64,000 nt of DNA from Bradyrhizobium lablabi (GCF_900141755.1 NZ_LT670844.1:3534001-3598000); one strand, 5' to 3'; shown: positions 7,699 through 16,436, counted from the first letter of the stretch. Notes: generated by a model not told the origin, from the letters alone. Translations and numbers: made by a program.

Positions 7699-8856
7699 TC
7701 AACGAATGGGCATCAGATTTTGCGGCGCGGCGTACGGTCGGCTGATGGTCGGAAACAGCGGCTTGGGACGCGGCGGCGGCGGTCGTGTCAGCGCGACCGG
7801 CGCCGACGACGCGTCGAGCGGCACATCGTGCGGCGTCGATTTACGCAATCGAATTTCAATTCGCCGCCGCTCGCGGATGTCACCGGAAAAAAAGCCGTCG
7901 ACGGCGAGCGTCTCGTCGGTATTGACAAGTTGCGCGCCGGACAAAGGGATCAGCTTGTATCCATAAAGCAGCGGCGACCGATTTAGCACGCTGACCACGG
8001 ATACCGCCCTGGCGAGCCCGAGCCCCGCATTGTCGGCCGGGACGAGACTGGCGACGTCGGCGTAATTCTTCAGAACCGGCACCAGATCACGATCGAGGTT
8101 TGATTGCCGCAAACCCACCGGCTGTTCATCGGTGTGGCCGACGACTTCGACGACATCGACGTCATACTTTTTGATCAGCGCGGCGATTTCCTCGGGCGTC
8201 GAAGTTATCAGCTTGTCGCGAAACTCGGGCGACAGCTCCGCGCTTCCCGTCTCAAAGAAATATCCGCCGGCTTCGCTCAGGCTGATGATGGGAGGCCATT
8301 GATGGGCCGGTTGGTTGCCAGCGGAAAGCCCTTTGGCAATCGCGTCTGCAATCATTTGCGGCGTCGTTGAAGGCTTCGCAAGCTCCGGCATGATTTTTTC
8401 GATACTCCCGACGATCTCCGCGTCGCGCAGCGCCTTTTCCACGCTGATGCCCCTGGAATTGAGCCGATCCACATTGGCGAGCCGGTCGCTGATATCCTTT
8501 TCCGACAGGCCGCCCTTTTTCAATTCGGCCATTGCATTGCGGCTTTCCACGAGCTCGCGCCAAAATTCATCCACGGCCTTGGCGCCGGCCGAACTCGAGA
8601 CCTCGGAGCGAAGCCGCTCATAGAGCTCCGGGTTCTGTTTGATCGCCATGATCAGATTATGCTCGGCCATGCTGTCCACCCGCTCGACACGGACCTGCTC
8701 TTCGGCCTCCTGCCGTCTGGTCTGTTCTCTCTTCAGGAACGTGGCCATCGTGATCAAGAGGCAGAAGATCAAAAGGATGACGATCTCGGCCATGGTCAGG
8801 CCGAGCACCAGACCCTGGCGATACGATGACGATTGCCGGAAGATATGACCGTCCAT
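7699..8856 (-). CDS. MotB/OmpA-like peptidoglycan-binding membrane protein
   Basis: The start is the ATG at 8856 (MDGHIFRQSSSYRQGLVLGL); longer frames run into the next gene. The 385-residue protein has one transmembrane segment at residues 14-40 (LTMAEIVILLIFCLLITMAT), a charged helical periplasmic stalk to about residue 210, and a C-terminal OmpA-like domain: YFFETGSAELSPEFRDKLI, VVEVVGHTDEQPVG, LGLARAVSVVSVL and ERRRIEIRLRKS. This is the MotB/ZorB layout: an inner-membrane anchor gripping peptidoglycan. It is the last gene of a four-gene run with a MotA-like protein and a vWA-like protein. Function is unknown; an ion-driven stator is inferred from its partner. Confidence 0.85.
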   Translation of the reverse strand: MDGHIFRQSSSYRQGLVLGLTMAEIVILLIFCLLITMATFLKREQTRRQEAEEQVRVERVDSMAEHNLIMAIKQNPELYERLRSEVSSSAGAKAVDEFWRELVESRNAMAELKKGGLSEKDISDRLANVDRLNSRGISVEKALRDAEIVGSIEKIMPELAKPSTTPQMIADAIAKGLSAGNQPAHQWPPIISLSEAGGYFFETGSAELSPEFRDKLITSTPEEIAALIKKYDVDVVEVVGHTDEQPVGLRQSNLDRDLVPVLKNYADVASLVPADNAGLGLARAVSVVSVLNRSPLLYGYKLIPLSGAQLVNTDETLAVDGFFSGDIRERRRIEIRLRKSTPHDVPLDASSAPVALTRPPPPRPKPLFPTISRPYAAPQNLMPIR

Positions 8857-8917
8857 AGTGAGCCTGCCTGACGATTGAATAGCGACGATTGATTCTCCTC
8901 TCGCCGCACCATACCAG

Positions 8918-9982
8918 TTAGTAGTTTCCGTCTCCCTCGAAGCGCGTCGAGGGAGACGGCGACAGCGGCGTTTCGACGACCGCGGCCGAAGGCTCGGAGG
9001 CGGCACGGGCCGCTTCGGCGGCCCTGATCTCGGACAACAGAATAGTAATCGCGCTCGAAAGCGCTTGCGTCTGCTTCAGGTTGGAATTCACCGAAATGGC
9101 CTGCACCTCGGCATTCTTGCCGAAGGTAGAGACCACGCGCGTCAGGCCCTGAATCACTGGATTGAGCTTCACCTCGATAATGTGTTCCGGTGTCTGCAAT
9201 GCGGCGAGCCTCGAGACGACGTCATCGATCGACGTTACGATGGCGGCGGTGCTGGTGGAGAGGCGAGCGCCGTCCTCGGCAAGTTGCTTTGCCACCGTCT
9301 CGAAAGTCTCCAAAACCCTGGCGTTGAGTTGCTCGACGGTTTCACCGGATTTCTTCGATGCGTCCTGCAGCGGCTTGTTGGCCTCGAGCGCGAAACCCTC
9401 GAGCTGGCCGACAATCCGGTCCTTGGCCTCTTTCAGCATCGTGTCGATCTCATCCACGGCGTCGGCGATCGATTGCTGGGTGGCCCGCCTGAACGAGCCG
9501 AATTCAATCACCGTGCTTTCGAGTTCGCGCCGCACCCGTCGCGACGCCTCGGCAAGCTCCAGCCGCGCCGCCTGCTCGACTTCGACGGGATCGCGCCGCA
9601 TCTGGTTGAAGAAGATCCGCAGCGTGATGCCGGCAATGGTCGAACCGATCGCGATGCCGAAATTCTGCACGATCTGTTCCGCCGAGCCTTCGGCCGAAAA
9701 TTGATACAGCGACACGGCGAGGCTGGTCAGGGTGAACAGAAAACCCATGTAATACAAATTGTCGCCGGACTGGTCGTCGCGCAGGCGAAACAGCCGCGCC
9801 AGCCCAAGCACGAGCGCGTAGGCGACCATGATCAGGACTGGGACCAGGGTTACCTGGACCGCGCCGAACCCGTTGAGCTTGGAGAACACGATGTAGCCGG
9901 CGCCCGACAAGACCACGGCGAAGAACAACAGCCCGTTCAATAGCCCAGGCGGCATCTCCCGAAGACTATTGGTTGAGGCCAC
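8918..9982 (-). CDS. MotA/ZorA-like membrane protein with long coiled coil
   Basis: The 354-residue protein has four transmembrane segments within its first 125 residues (GLLNGLLFFAVVLSGAGYIV; VTLVPVLIMVAYALVLGLA; YMGFLFTLTSLAVSLY; FGIAIGSTIAGITLRIFF) and then a long predicted coiled coil (residues about 135-330, e.g. ARLELAEASRRVRRELE and LNARVLETFETVAKQLAEDG). Four helices with a cytoplasmic coiled-coil tail are the layout of MotA/TolQ-like proton channels, especially ZorA. The start is a GTG that overlaps the previous stop by one base (TAGTG), with GGGAG upstream, so translation is coupled. I cannot see a certain proton-binding residue, so stator function is inference. Confidence 0.7.
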   Translation of the reverse strand: MASTNSLREMPPGLLNGLLFFAVVLSGAGYIVFSKLNGFGAVQVTLVPVLIMVAYALVLGLARLFRLRDDQSGDNLYYMGFLFTLTSLAVSLYQFSAEGSAEQIVQNFGIAIGSTIAGITLRIFFNQMRRDPVEVEQAARLELAEASRRVRRELESTVIEFGSFRRATQQSIADAVDEIDTMLKEAKDRIVGQLEGFALEANKPLQDASKKSGETVEQLNARVLETFETVAKQLAEDGARLSTSTAAIVTSIDDVVSRLAALQTPEHIIEVKLNPVIQGLTRVVSTFGKNAEVQAISVNSNLKQTQALSSAITILLSEIRAAEAARAASEPSAAVVETPLSPSPSTRFEGDGNY

Positions 9983-10812
9983 TACCTTGCTCCCTGCAAT
10001 CGCCGAGCGCCGTCGAACACACCCCTGTTGTCAGTGATCCACTCCCTCCAAAAATCGATGTGCCGCACGGTGTCGATCGCTGCCTCGGTTTGCTGGACGT
10101 ATTCGATCTTGACGTGCGCATCATGCAGGTCCGTCCGAAATTTCAGATAGGCGGGCGACCGCTTGAACCTCTGGTACGACAAATCACCGGCAGCCGGATA
10201 TTGGCTGTAAAGATGGGTGTATTCCAGCATGTCGGAAATCACGATCAGCTTCTTTTCGACCTTTTTAGCCGCATCGCTGGAAAACTGGTCGATCGCGATG
10301 TCCTGGATCGCACCCATGATCGGCGAGCTTTTTGACTTTGCCGACGACAGGCTGTTTTTAATGGCATCCTTGGCCGGCTGCCGGAAGTTTTCGAGCCAGC
10401 GCATGCGCGCGATCCGCGGATTATCGGTCCATTCGCTCAGGCCCGTTCCGTCCCCCGGATTGCATCTCGAAAACAGCGACCGGCTGCGGCCGCCGGCAAT
10501 GTCGAGCACGCGGATGTCGAACTTGTAGTACGCAGGCAGCGCGGCCACCTGATCCTCGAGCATGCCGAGAAGCTGGCGCTGGGTCGGTTCCGGCAGGTCA
10601 TCGGAAGTATCGACCAGAACGACCGTGATGCCGTCGGGCCCGCTGACCGGGCATAGGGTAGCAGCGTCGAGCTTGGGCTTCTGCGGGGCGGAAAAATAGA
10701 ACAGCGCCAGAAAGCCCAATGCCACCATGGCAAAGAGGATCAACACGATGCCGCCGATCGCAGCGCCCGCGCCGCGCGCGCTGTTACGTTTTCTTGGCTG
10801 CAGCCGGGCCAA
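9982..10812 (-). CDS. membrane-anchored von Willebrand A-like protein
   Basis: The start is a TTG preceded by GGAGG at ideal spacing, overlapping the upstream gene by 29 bases. The 276-residue product has an arginine/lysine-rich N-terminus, one membrane anchor (GGIVLILFAMVALGFLALFY, residues 20-39), and a domain with vWA features: GITVVLVDTSDDLPEPTQ (a DTSD metal-site motif) and KLIVISDMLEYTHLY. Together these suggest an extracytoplasmic Rossmann-like vWA fold used for protein contacts. The first MIDAS motif is incomplete (DTSDD rather than DxSxS). It probably assembles with the products of the adjoining MotA/MotB-like genes. Confidence 0.65.
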   Translation of the reverse strand: MARLQPRKRNSARGAGAAIGGIVLILFAMVALGFLALFYFSAPQKPKLDAATLCPVSGPDGITVVLVDTSDDLPEPTQRQLLGMLEDQVAALPAYYKFDIRVLDIAGGRSRSLFSRCNPGDGTGLSEWTDNPRIARMRWLENFRQPAKDAIKNSLSSAKSKSSPIMGAIQDIAIDQFSSDAAKKVEKKLIVISDMLEYTHLYSQYPAAGDLSYQRFKRSPAYLKFRTDLHDAHVKIEYVQQTEAAIDTVRHIDFWREWITDNRGVFDGARRLQGAR

Positions 10813-12253
10813 ACTTGCCCTCCGGGATCAGGTCGTCGATTTCGCGGTAGGAGCGCACGGCCTCATCGAACGCCTCGTGAATGGCCTGAATCTGACCCTT
10901 CAAGATGTCCTGTGCCTCGAGGATCGATTGACGAAGCTGATCCCGTGCCGTCTCGTCCCGGTCGGTTCCGACATAGACGATGCGATCCATGTTGTAAGGC
11001 TTTGTGAAGTAAGCCGGCGCCGGCGTGCTGCGCGCCTTGCGGTTGGCTTCACGGTAGATCGCGAGCAATGCGCGGCAGGATCGCTCGATGTGATTTTGAT
11101 GCTCGGCAAACCGCTGCGCCAGGCGTCCCCGCGCCTGAATGATGGCATCGAACTCGCCGCGCCGGACCGATAAATCCCGCGCCGCGCCGTTCATCGCCTC
11201 GCTCGCGGCGTCCCTGATATCGCGCAGCCGCTCGACCAGTTCGGCCTTGCCCTCGGTGTATTGGGCGCGGGCCTCGTTGCATCGTTGTTCCAGCGAGGCA
11301 TAGCCAAAATACGGATCGGTGAACAGCAATCCGTCGGTCATGGCGATCAGCGAGAAAATAAAACCGATCCCGAAAAACACCCAGGAGATGATGTCGTTCA
11401 GGACGAATGGCGCTTTCAGAAGCTGGATCATGACCTCCTGCCCGGCATCGCCGTTCACGCTGGGAGTTATTTCGCGCAGATGGGCGAGCGTGAGATTTAG
11501 TCCGATCGCGAACGCGAGATAGAGGATGAAGGATGCAAGGCCGATCAGTTTGAAGAAGAAGTTGCGGCGATTGATCAGACGGATCGGCACCAGGCCCCAC
11601 AGGAAGCTCGCGATAATGTTCAGCGCAGCAAAGCTCACCGCCTGCACGGCGCCGCCGAGCAGCCCCTGCGGATTGGATTTGGCGAGAAAATTGCCGTTGA
11701 TCACGACTTCGACGACGAAGAGAACCGCCAATATTCCGACCTTGAGGATGGTCTTGCCTTGCGATGACAGCCGCGCCGGCCGCACAAGCTTGTGGCGCTT
11801 GCGAAAATCATCGCGCTCCTGTTCCGAATCATAAAGCCGCCGCCGCAGGCTGAACAATTCGTCCCGGCCCAGCGCTGCCTCGGCGCGGAATTCGCCGACC
11901 GATTCGGGCGCGGCCTGCTGGATGATCGCGAACCGCTCCTCGAAATTAAGCGCGGTCAGGCGCTCGTCATAGGTGTGCAGGTGCTCAAGATAAATTGAAT
12001 GCGCATCTTGCTTGTGGGTCTCGATCAGTTCCACGACCCGATGCTCGATGTCGTCGAGGGTCTCGGCATCGGTGGACGGGCGTTCCTCGGCGCCGCGCAC
12101 GCCGCCATCGGCCGAAAGGTTCAGATCGTCGGCGACGTGATTGACATTGAGATCGAGAAACACCTCGGTCGACGGCCGATAGGGGTGCTGGGGCTTGCTC
12201 AGCAAACCCATGAGCCTCGAAATGGCAGACCGCTTCCCTTGAGCCTCGTTCAT
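10784..12253 (-). CDS. polytopic membrane protein with coiled-coil flanks, unknown function
   Basis: I do not recognise a family. The frame opens at a TTG at 12316, but the first ATG at 12253 (MNEAQGKRSAISRLMGLLSK) gives 489 residues and has GGGAAG upstream. A soluble helical N-terminal part (about residues 1-165) is followed by roughly four to five membrane segments (ILKVGILAVLFVVEVVIN; AVSFAALNIIASFLWGLVPI; LIGLASFILYLAFAIGLNL; IISWVFFGIGFIFSLIAMT) and a C-terminal helical domain rich in Glu/Arg (RCNEARAQYTEGKAELVERL). It is the first gene of the four-gene envelope operon and its stop overlaps the vWA-like gene, so it is a likely structural part of the same complex. Confidence 0.7.
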   Translation of the reverse strand: MNEAQGKRSAISRLMGLLSKPQHPYRPSTEVFLDLNVNHVADDLNLSADGGVRGAEERPSTDAETLDDIEHRVVELIETHKQDAHSIYLEHLHTYDERLTALNFEERFAIIQQAAPESVGEFRAEAALGRDELFSLRRRLYDSEQERDDFRKRHKLVRPARLSSQGKTILKVGILAVLFVVEVVINGNFLAKSNPQGLLGGAVQAVSFAALNIIASFLWGLVPIRLINRRNFFFKLIGLASFILYLAFAIGLNLTLAHLREITPSVNGDAGQEVMIQLLKAPFVLNDIISWVFFGIGFIFSLIAMTDGLLFTDPYFGYASLEQRCNEARAQYTEGKAELVERLRDIRDAASEAMNGAARDLSVRRGEFDAIIQARGRLAQRFAEHQNHIERSCRALLAIYREANRKARSTPAPAYFTKPYNMDRIVYVGTDRDETARDQLRQSILEAQDILKGQIQAIHEAFDEAVRSYREIDDLIPEGKFGPAAAKKT

Positions 12254-12342
12254 CCAACTTCCCAGTTCAGCCACCGGCCGCCCGCGCCGCGCCTTAGTGC
12301 CAAACTTGGGCACCAAATCGTTGCATGTCTAGGCGATCACAG

Positions 12343-12373
12343 AAGCCCCCGCAATAAGCCGCGGCCGGGGCTT
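12343..12373 (+). terminator. weak hairpin with GC stem, possible terminator
   Basis: AAGCCCC at 12343-12349 pairs with GGGGCTT at 12367-12373, followed by TTCGTTATAAT. There is no plus-strand gene just upstream. It may be a leftover terminator or have no function. Confidence 0.25.
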
Positions 12374-12601
12374 TTCGTTATAATCATTGCATAACATTGC
12401 AGCCCTGGTGCAGGCGTTTTTGTTCATAATGCTGTCGTGCGCTGCAATGGCTTACGCTGGTTTTCTAGCGGCGGACGCACGGCCTAAAAGCCGCAGCATC
12501 AAGGCAAACGCTGTCGCGCTGACCGCAACCGGTTGCGCGGCGACATCAGCTTGTGGAAGATAGGTTCCAGATCATCGGGCCTCGAACAGGAAACCTCCAC
12601 A

Positions 12602-13576
12602 ATGCGGATTTGCATTTTCGGCGCGGGCGCGGTCGGCAGCCATTTTGCGGTACGGCTCGCGCTTGCCGGACATGAGGTCTCCTGCGTGATGCGCGGGCCG
12701 CATCTGGAAGCTGTCAAAGCGAAAGGCTTGACGCTTCGCGTTGGTAGCTCCGAATTCCCGGCGCGGGTGAACGCATCCGACGACCCGGCGGCGCTCGGTC
12801 GCCAGGATCTTGTCATCAGCACCCTGAAAGCCAATGCGCTGGGCGACCTTGTCGCGGGGCTGCCACCGCTGCTGCGCGACGACACCGCGATCGTGTTCGC
12901 CCAGAACGGCATTCCCTGGTGGTACGATATCGCCCTCTCTCCCGATCATCCGCCGCCGCCCGATCTCGCCTTTCTCGATCCAGGCGGCCGCTTGCGCGCC
13001 ACAGTCTCGCGCGAGCGCATCATCGGCGGGGTGATCTTTTCGGCCAATGAAGTCGTCGAACCCGGTATCGTCGTCAATCTCTCGCCGGAGCGAAACATGC
13101 TGCTGGTCGGGGAATGCGATGACGCCCCGAGCGCACGGATCGAGCGCGTGCGCGCCGTGCTCAAGGAAGCCTCGATCCAGTCGGGCGAGGTCACGCGGAT
13201 CAGGCGGGCAATCTGGTCCAAGCTGATGACTAACATGTCGATGTCGGTGCTGTGCCTGATTACCGGGCAAACCGCTAGGGCGGCGAGAGCCGACCCCGCG
13301 CTCCGCGATGTGGTGCCGCGGCTGCTCGACGAGGCGCAGGCGATCGGCCAAAGCTGCTATGCGGATGTCGAGCGCGTCACGCGCTCCGGACCTGCGCCCG
13401 ATCACAAGCCTTCGCTGTTGCAGGATTACGAACGCGGCCGGCCGATGGAAATCGATACGCTGGTGCGCGCGCCGGCGGCGTTTGCGAAGGCCGCAGGCCT
13501 GTCGACGCCGATGCTCGACCTGTTGGCGGGGCTCGCCGTCCAAAAGGCAGGGGATAAGGGGCTCTACCAGGGTTGA
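12602..13576 (+). CDS. panE: ketopantoate reductase-like (ApbA/PanE) dehydrogenase
   Basis: The ATG at 12602 gives MRICIFGAGAVGSHFAVRLA, a textbook NADPH-binding GxGxxG start; upstream residues in the same frame lack this. Other family marks are VISTLKANALGDLVAGLPPL, IVFAQNGIPWWY (the NG of the active site), RAIWSKLMTNMSMSVLCLIT (with the catalytic lysine) and a C-terminal helical domain with HKPSLLQDYERGRPMEIDTL, including the substrate-binding S-x-x-D-x-x-x-G-R-x-x-E block. The family reduces 2-dehydropantoate to pantoate for CoA synthesis, but alphaproteobacteria often carry several paralogues that act on other 2-keto acids. It stands alone, so the exact substrate is uncertain. Confidence 0.85.
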   Translation: MRICIFGAGAVGSHFAVRLALAGHEVSCVMRGPHLEAVKAKGLTLRVGSSEFPARVNASDDPAALGRQDLVISTLKANALGDLVAGLPPLLRDDTAIVFAQNGIPWWYDIALSPDHPPPPDLAFLDPGGRLRATVSRERIIGGVIFSANEVVEPGIVVNLSPERNMLLVGECDDAPSARIERVRAVLKEASIQSGEVTRIRRAIWSKLMTNMSMSVLCLITGQTARAARADPALRDVVPRLLDEAQAIGQSCYADVERVTRSGPAPDHKPSLLQDYERGRPMEIDTLVRAPAAFAKAAGLSTPMLDLLAGLAVQKAGDKGLYQG

Positions 13577-13682
13577 ACGCCGGTTCGAAGCAACCGTCAT
13601 CATCGGCAGGCGGGATTTGCGCTATGAAGGTCAGGAGCAAAATCGCGTCGCGGAAACGCAGCAAGGCAAAGGAGTGCTGCCC

Positions 13683-13937
13683 TTGAAATTTCTTGCATCC
13701 CTCATGCTGGCGCTGTTGACCGGCGCGGCTCCCGCTTCCGCTGAGGTTGAGCAATGCCGCTTCATCCCGGCCAAAGCCGAGCGGGAGGCGTGTTACACGC
13801 GACAGGAAGCAGCGCTTGCCGCCAAGCGCAAGCCCGAGCCGAGCCGCGACACCACGACGCTGGACCAGTTGCAGCAAATGCGACGGGACGATGACGCGGT
13901 TTACCAAAGCCTGCGCAGCATCTGCCGGGGATGTTGA
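13683..13937 (+). CDS. small exported cysteine protein ending in ICRGC
   Basis: AAGGAG stands eight bases before a TTG at 13683, giving LKFLASLMLALLTGAAPASA as a signal peptide and a mature part of about 64 residues (EVEQCRFIPAKAEREACYTR ... SLRSICRGC). Four cysteines in the mature part suggest two disulfides in the periplasm. I do not know its function. The C-terminal ICRGC is shared with the partial gene at 63737-64000, and the last 30 bases of this gene are found again, detached, at 16405-16434 and 19821-19850. It follows the PanE-like gene by about 105 bases. Confidence 0.65.
   Translation: MKFLASLMLALLTGAAPASAEVEQCRFIPAKAEREACYTRQEAALAAKRKPEPSRDTTTLDQLQQMRRDDDAVYQSLRSICRGC
13908..13937 (+). 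repeat. 30-bp tail repeat, copy A (in gene)
   Basis: This is the 3' end of the ICRGC gene, from AGCCTGCGCAGC to GGGATGTTGA, including the stop codon. Identical 30-base copies occur at 16405-16434 and 19821-19850. The match to copy B extends leftward to 13896 with one difference. Confidence 0.9.
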
Positions 13938-14166
13938 GCGGGTTTTCCGATCATTTTGCAGCCGCATTCAATCTCGCAATCGTCGAATGCCGCTTCACAA
14001 GCGGGGCGAATTGATGGAAGATTGCAACCTCTGGAAGATCGAAGACATTTGAAATATTGGGGCGGGAGAACGGACGGTCGAGATTTTAGGGACGTCCTGC
14101 CCACCCCGCGACATTTCGACATTTGCACGCGCCGCCGTGCCGAGAGACATTGTTGGAGAAACGAAT

Positions 14167-16191
14167 ATGGCATTCAAAACCTATGGATTGCTGATCGGAA
14201 AAATCATCGCATCGCGCCCGAAGCGGCGGGGAAGTCCGCATTGGCTTCTCATGGTGCAGCCCGGAAACCCCGAACATCCCCCCTACCGTGTGGCGGTCAA
14301 TCTGCAGTCGACGGAGCGCGGACGAACGCCCGAACTGCAATATCAGATCGTGAATTTTGGCAAACGCGGCACGCCCGCCGGCGACAAGCTCATCAAGGAT
14401 ATTGTGAAACTCGGCATGACGGCGGACTTCGTCCCGGCCAGCTCGGGGTCATCCCTGCCGCAGCTGGATTTCGTGCGCGGCGGTTTTCTCAATCCGAAGA
14501 AATTCGACGATCTTCGTCGAGGTTCGAAGACGCTGGAGAACGAATTCAAAAAAACGCTGACCGAGGCCAGAAAATCCGGAAAATCGGGCGCGCTGATTGC
14601 CGTTTTCGGCACCGGTTCTCCGGTCGACCCGGAGACCCATGAAGCGGTCCCGACCGGCTTCACCGGCATCGAAAACATTCATATGAACCAGGGCGCCAAG
14701 AACCTCATCAATGGCAAGCCCCATTATGTCGAAAACGCCCCCAACCAGGACGGCGGCGTCATCTTCTTGCTTCCGGGCGGAGCCAGGGGCTTCTTTGTCA
14801 AGTTCCACTCGCAGACGACAACCACCCGCGACGACGGCAACCCCGCGGAGACGGGGATCACGGAGATCGACAAGACCTCCACTTCTGTCCGCAACGCGAT
14901 CATGCCTAAGCCCCGCAAGCGGTCGATGGCGGCGCGGCGCACCACACGCAATACGGTCTCGGCTCCCGTGACCGCGACCGCACTCCCCGCGAAAGGCAAG
15001 ACCAACCCACCGGCGACGCTAAATCCGCAAGGCTATATGTTCGCCGACATCGACCCCAAGGATGCGTCCGGCACATTCATTCCGGACGACGACGGGAATA
15101 CCTACAACACCCCTTACGTGCAGGTGCGGTCCTTGGGCCAAACCAAGGGCCCGGTGCCGACGCCGCGCATCTATCCGCGCATGGATCTCGCGACGGTCAT
15201 CGGCGCCAACCCGCCGGGTTATGTGAGCAACGCAAGCGGCAAGAGCCTCGCATTCGACGTGATCGGCGACAGTGGTGCTGCGACCGAGAAGAACCTGAAC
15301 GAATTCGAACTCAAGGTTACGGATTTGATGACGCGCGACGCGGTCACGTCGTCTCCGCCGGCCTTCTTGTATCATGTCGGCGACGTGGTCTATTTCTACG
15401 GCGAAGAGAACTACTATTACAGCCAATTCTACGAGCCGTTTAAGGGTTATCCGGCGCCCATCTTCGCGATCCCTGGAAATCACGACGGCATCACCTATAA
15501 CGATTCCATGGTTTCGCTGGATTCGTTCCAGAAGGCGTTTTGCGCGGAAAAGCCGGGCGACCGGTGGGTCGGCTCCGGCGCCATCCTGCGCTCTCCGATG
15601 ACGCAGCCCGGGGTCTATTTCACGCTCGATACACCACTGCTGTCGATCATCGGCCTCTACAGCAATATCGGCGAATCCTTTGGCTGGCTCGACGAACCGC
15701 AATTGCTGTTCCTCTATCAGGAGCTGGTGCGGCTGAAGAAATTACGCAGCGGCGGAATGCCGGCGGTAATCTTGGCGATCCACCATTTTCCGCGCTGGTT
15801 TCCCGATCAAAAGCCGGCGGACCCGACCAGCGCCGCGATCGATGCGGCCTGCAAGAAGGCGGGCTTCTGGCCGGATGCGGTGATTTGCGGCCATGCGCAT
15901 CTCTACCAAAGGGTGGTGCGGCAAGATACCGGGCAAGACATTCCTTACGTCGTGACCGGCGCCGGCGGCCATGTCGTAACTCCCGGCCAGGAAGTCGGAA
16001 AATCCTTCATGAAGCAGCTTGATCCGCATCTGGGCCTTACGATTTTCGAATCCGGCTATGTCCGCGCGACGGTTGCTAGTCCATCGCGCGGCGATCCGAC
16101 GCTGCGCTTCGAGTATCGCAGCGTCAAGCCGAAGGGCGGCGGTCCGGACGACGCCTGCGAGGTCAACCTCAGAACCAACAAGCTGGTTTGA
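14167..16191 (+). CDS. DUF2278 (YukJ-like) domain fused to a calcineurin-like metallophosphoesterase
   Basis: The ATG at 14167 has GGAG upstream and begins MAFKTYGLLIGKIIASRPKR. Residues 1 to about 230 match DUF2278: HWLLMVQPG, YRVAVNLQS, ELQYQIVNF, LDFVRGGFLNP, ALIAVFGTG, IENIHMNQGA and APNQDGGVIFL. After a basic linker, residues about 340-650 form a calcineurin-like metallophosphoesterase with all motifs: DVIGDSG, YHVGDVVYF, AIPGNHDG, ILAIHHFP and VICGHAHLYQR. The 674-residue protein has no signal peptide. The phosphoesterase part should bind two metals and cleave phosphate esters. The role of DUF2278 is unknown. The gene lies between two copies of the 30-bp tail repeat, which hints at acquisition or rearrangement. 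Confidence 0.85.
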   Translation: MAFKTYGLLIGKIIASRPKRRGSPHWLLMVQPGNPEHPPYRVAVNLQSTERGRTPELQYQIVNFGKRGTPAGDKLIKDIVKLGMTADFVPASSGSSLPQLDFVRGGFLNPKKFDDLRRGSKTLENEFKKTLTEARKSGKSGALIAVFGTGSPVDPETHEAVPTGFTGIENIHMNQGAKNLINGKPHYVENAPNQDGGVIFLLPGGARGFFVKFHSQTTTTRDDGNPAETGITEIDKTSTSVRNAIMPKPRKRSMAARRTTRNTVSAPVTATALPAKGKTNPPATLNPQGYMFADIDPKDASGTFIPDDDGNTYNTPYVQVRSLGQTKGPVPTPRIYPRMDLATVIGANPPGYVSNASGKSLAFDVIGDSGAATEKNLNEFELKVTDLMTRDAVTSSPPAFLYHVGDVVYFYGEENYYYSQFYEPFKGYPAPIFAIPGNHDGITYNDSMVSLDSFQKAFCAEKPGDRWVGSGAILRSPMTQPGVYFTLDTPLLSIIGLYSNIGESFGWLDEPQLLFLYQELVRLKKLRSGGMPAVILAIHHFPRWFPDQKPADPTSAAIDAACKKAGFWPDAVICGHAHLYQRVVRQDTGQDIPYVVTGAGGHVVTPGQEVGKSFMKQLDPHLGLTIFESGYVRATVASPSRGDPTLRFEYRSVKPKGGGPDDACEVNLRTNKLV

Positions 16192-16240
16192 AGCCGGCTT
16201 TCCGGGAATGTTCACTGACCCGAAAGCAAAACACTCACTC

Positions 16241-16398
16241 GCCTCTTGCGCCGGAGGGCGACAACCTCAGCATGCTGAGCGCCGCGCCGAGCAGGGCAAA
16301 GCCAACGCCGGCCAGCAGCGAGAGCCGGGTGCCCTCCACGGGATAACGAGCCAGAAAGAGCGAGACCAGCGCCGCACCTGTGGTCTGGCCCAGCGGTC
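16241..16398 (-). pseudogene. duplicated 3' fragment of the MFS transporter gene
   Basis: These 158 bases match 19911-20068 at a constant offset of 3670, with about nine differences by eye. Read on the minus strand they encode the MFS C-terminus (LGQTTGAALVSLFLARYP ... LSMLRLSPSGARG). The rest of the transporter is missing. The fragment joins directly to an orphan copy of the ICRGC gene tail, so it is a rearrangement scar. Confidence 0.85.
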
Positions 16399-16404
16399 TA
16401 CCAA

Positions 16405-16434
16405 AGCCTGCGCAGCATCTGCCGGGGATGTTGA
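16405..16434 (+). repeat. 30-bp tail repeat, copy B (orphan)
   Basis: Identical to 13908-13937 and preceded by GGTCTACCAA, which also matches the ICRGC gene (13896 onward, one difference). Translated, it gives VYQSLRSICRGC-stop without the rest of the gene. It adjoins the MFS fragment. Confidence 0.9.
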
Positions 16435-16436
16435 AC

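Noticed and set aside
7699..12253. Call as a Zorya defence system
   Set aside because: Only the ZorA/ZorB-like part is present. There is no helicase or nuclease (ZorC, ZorD, ZorE), so I report it as resembling Zorya only.
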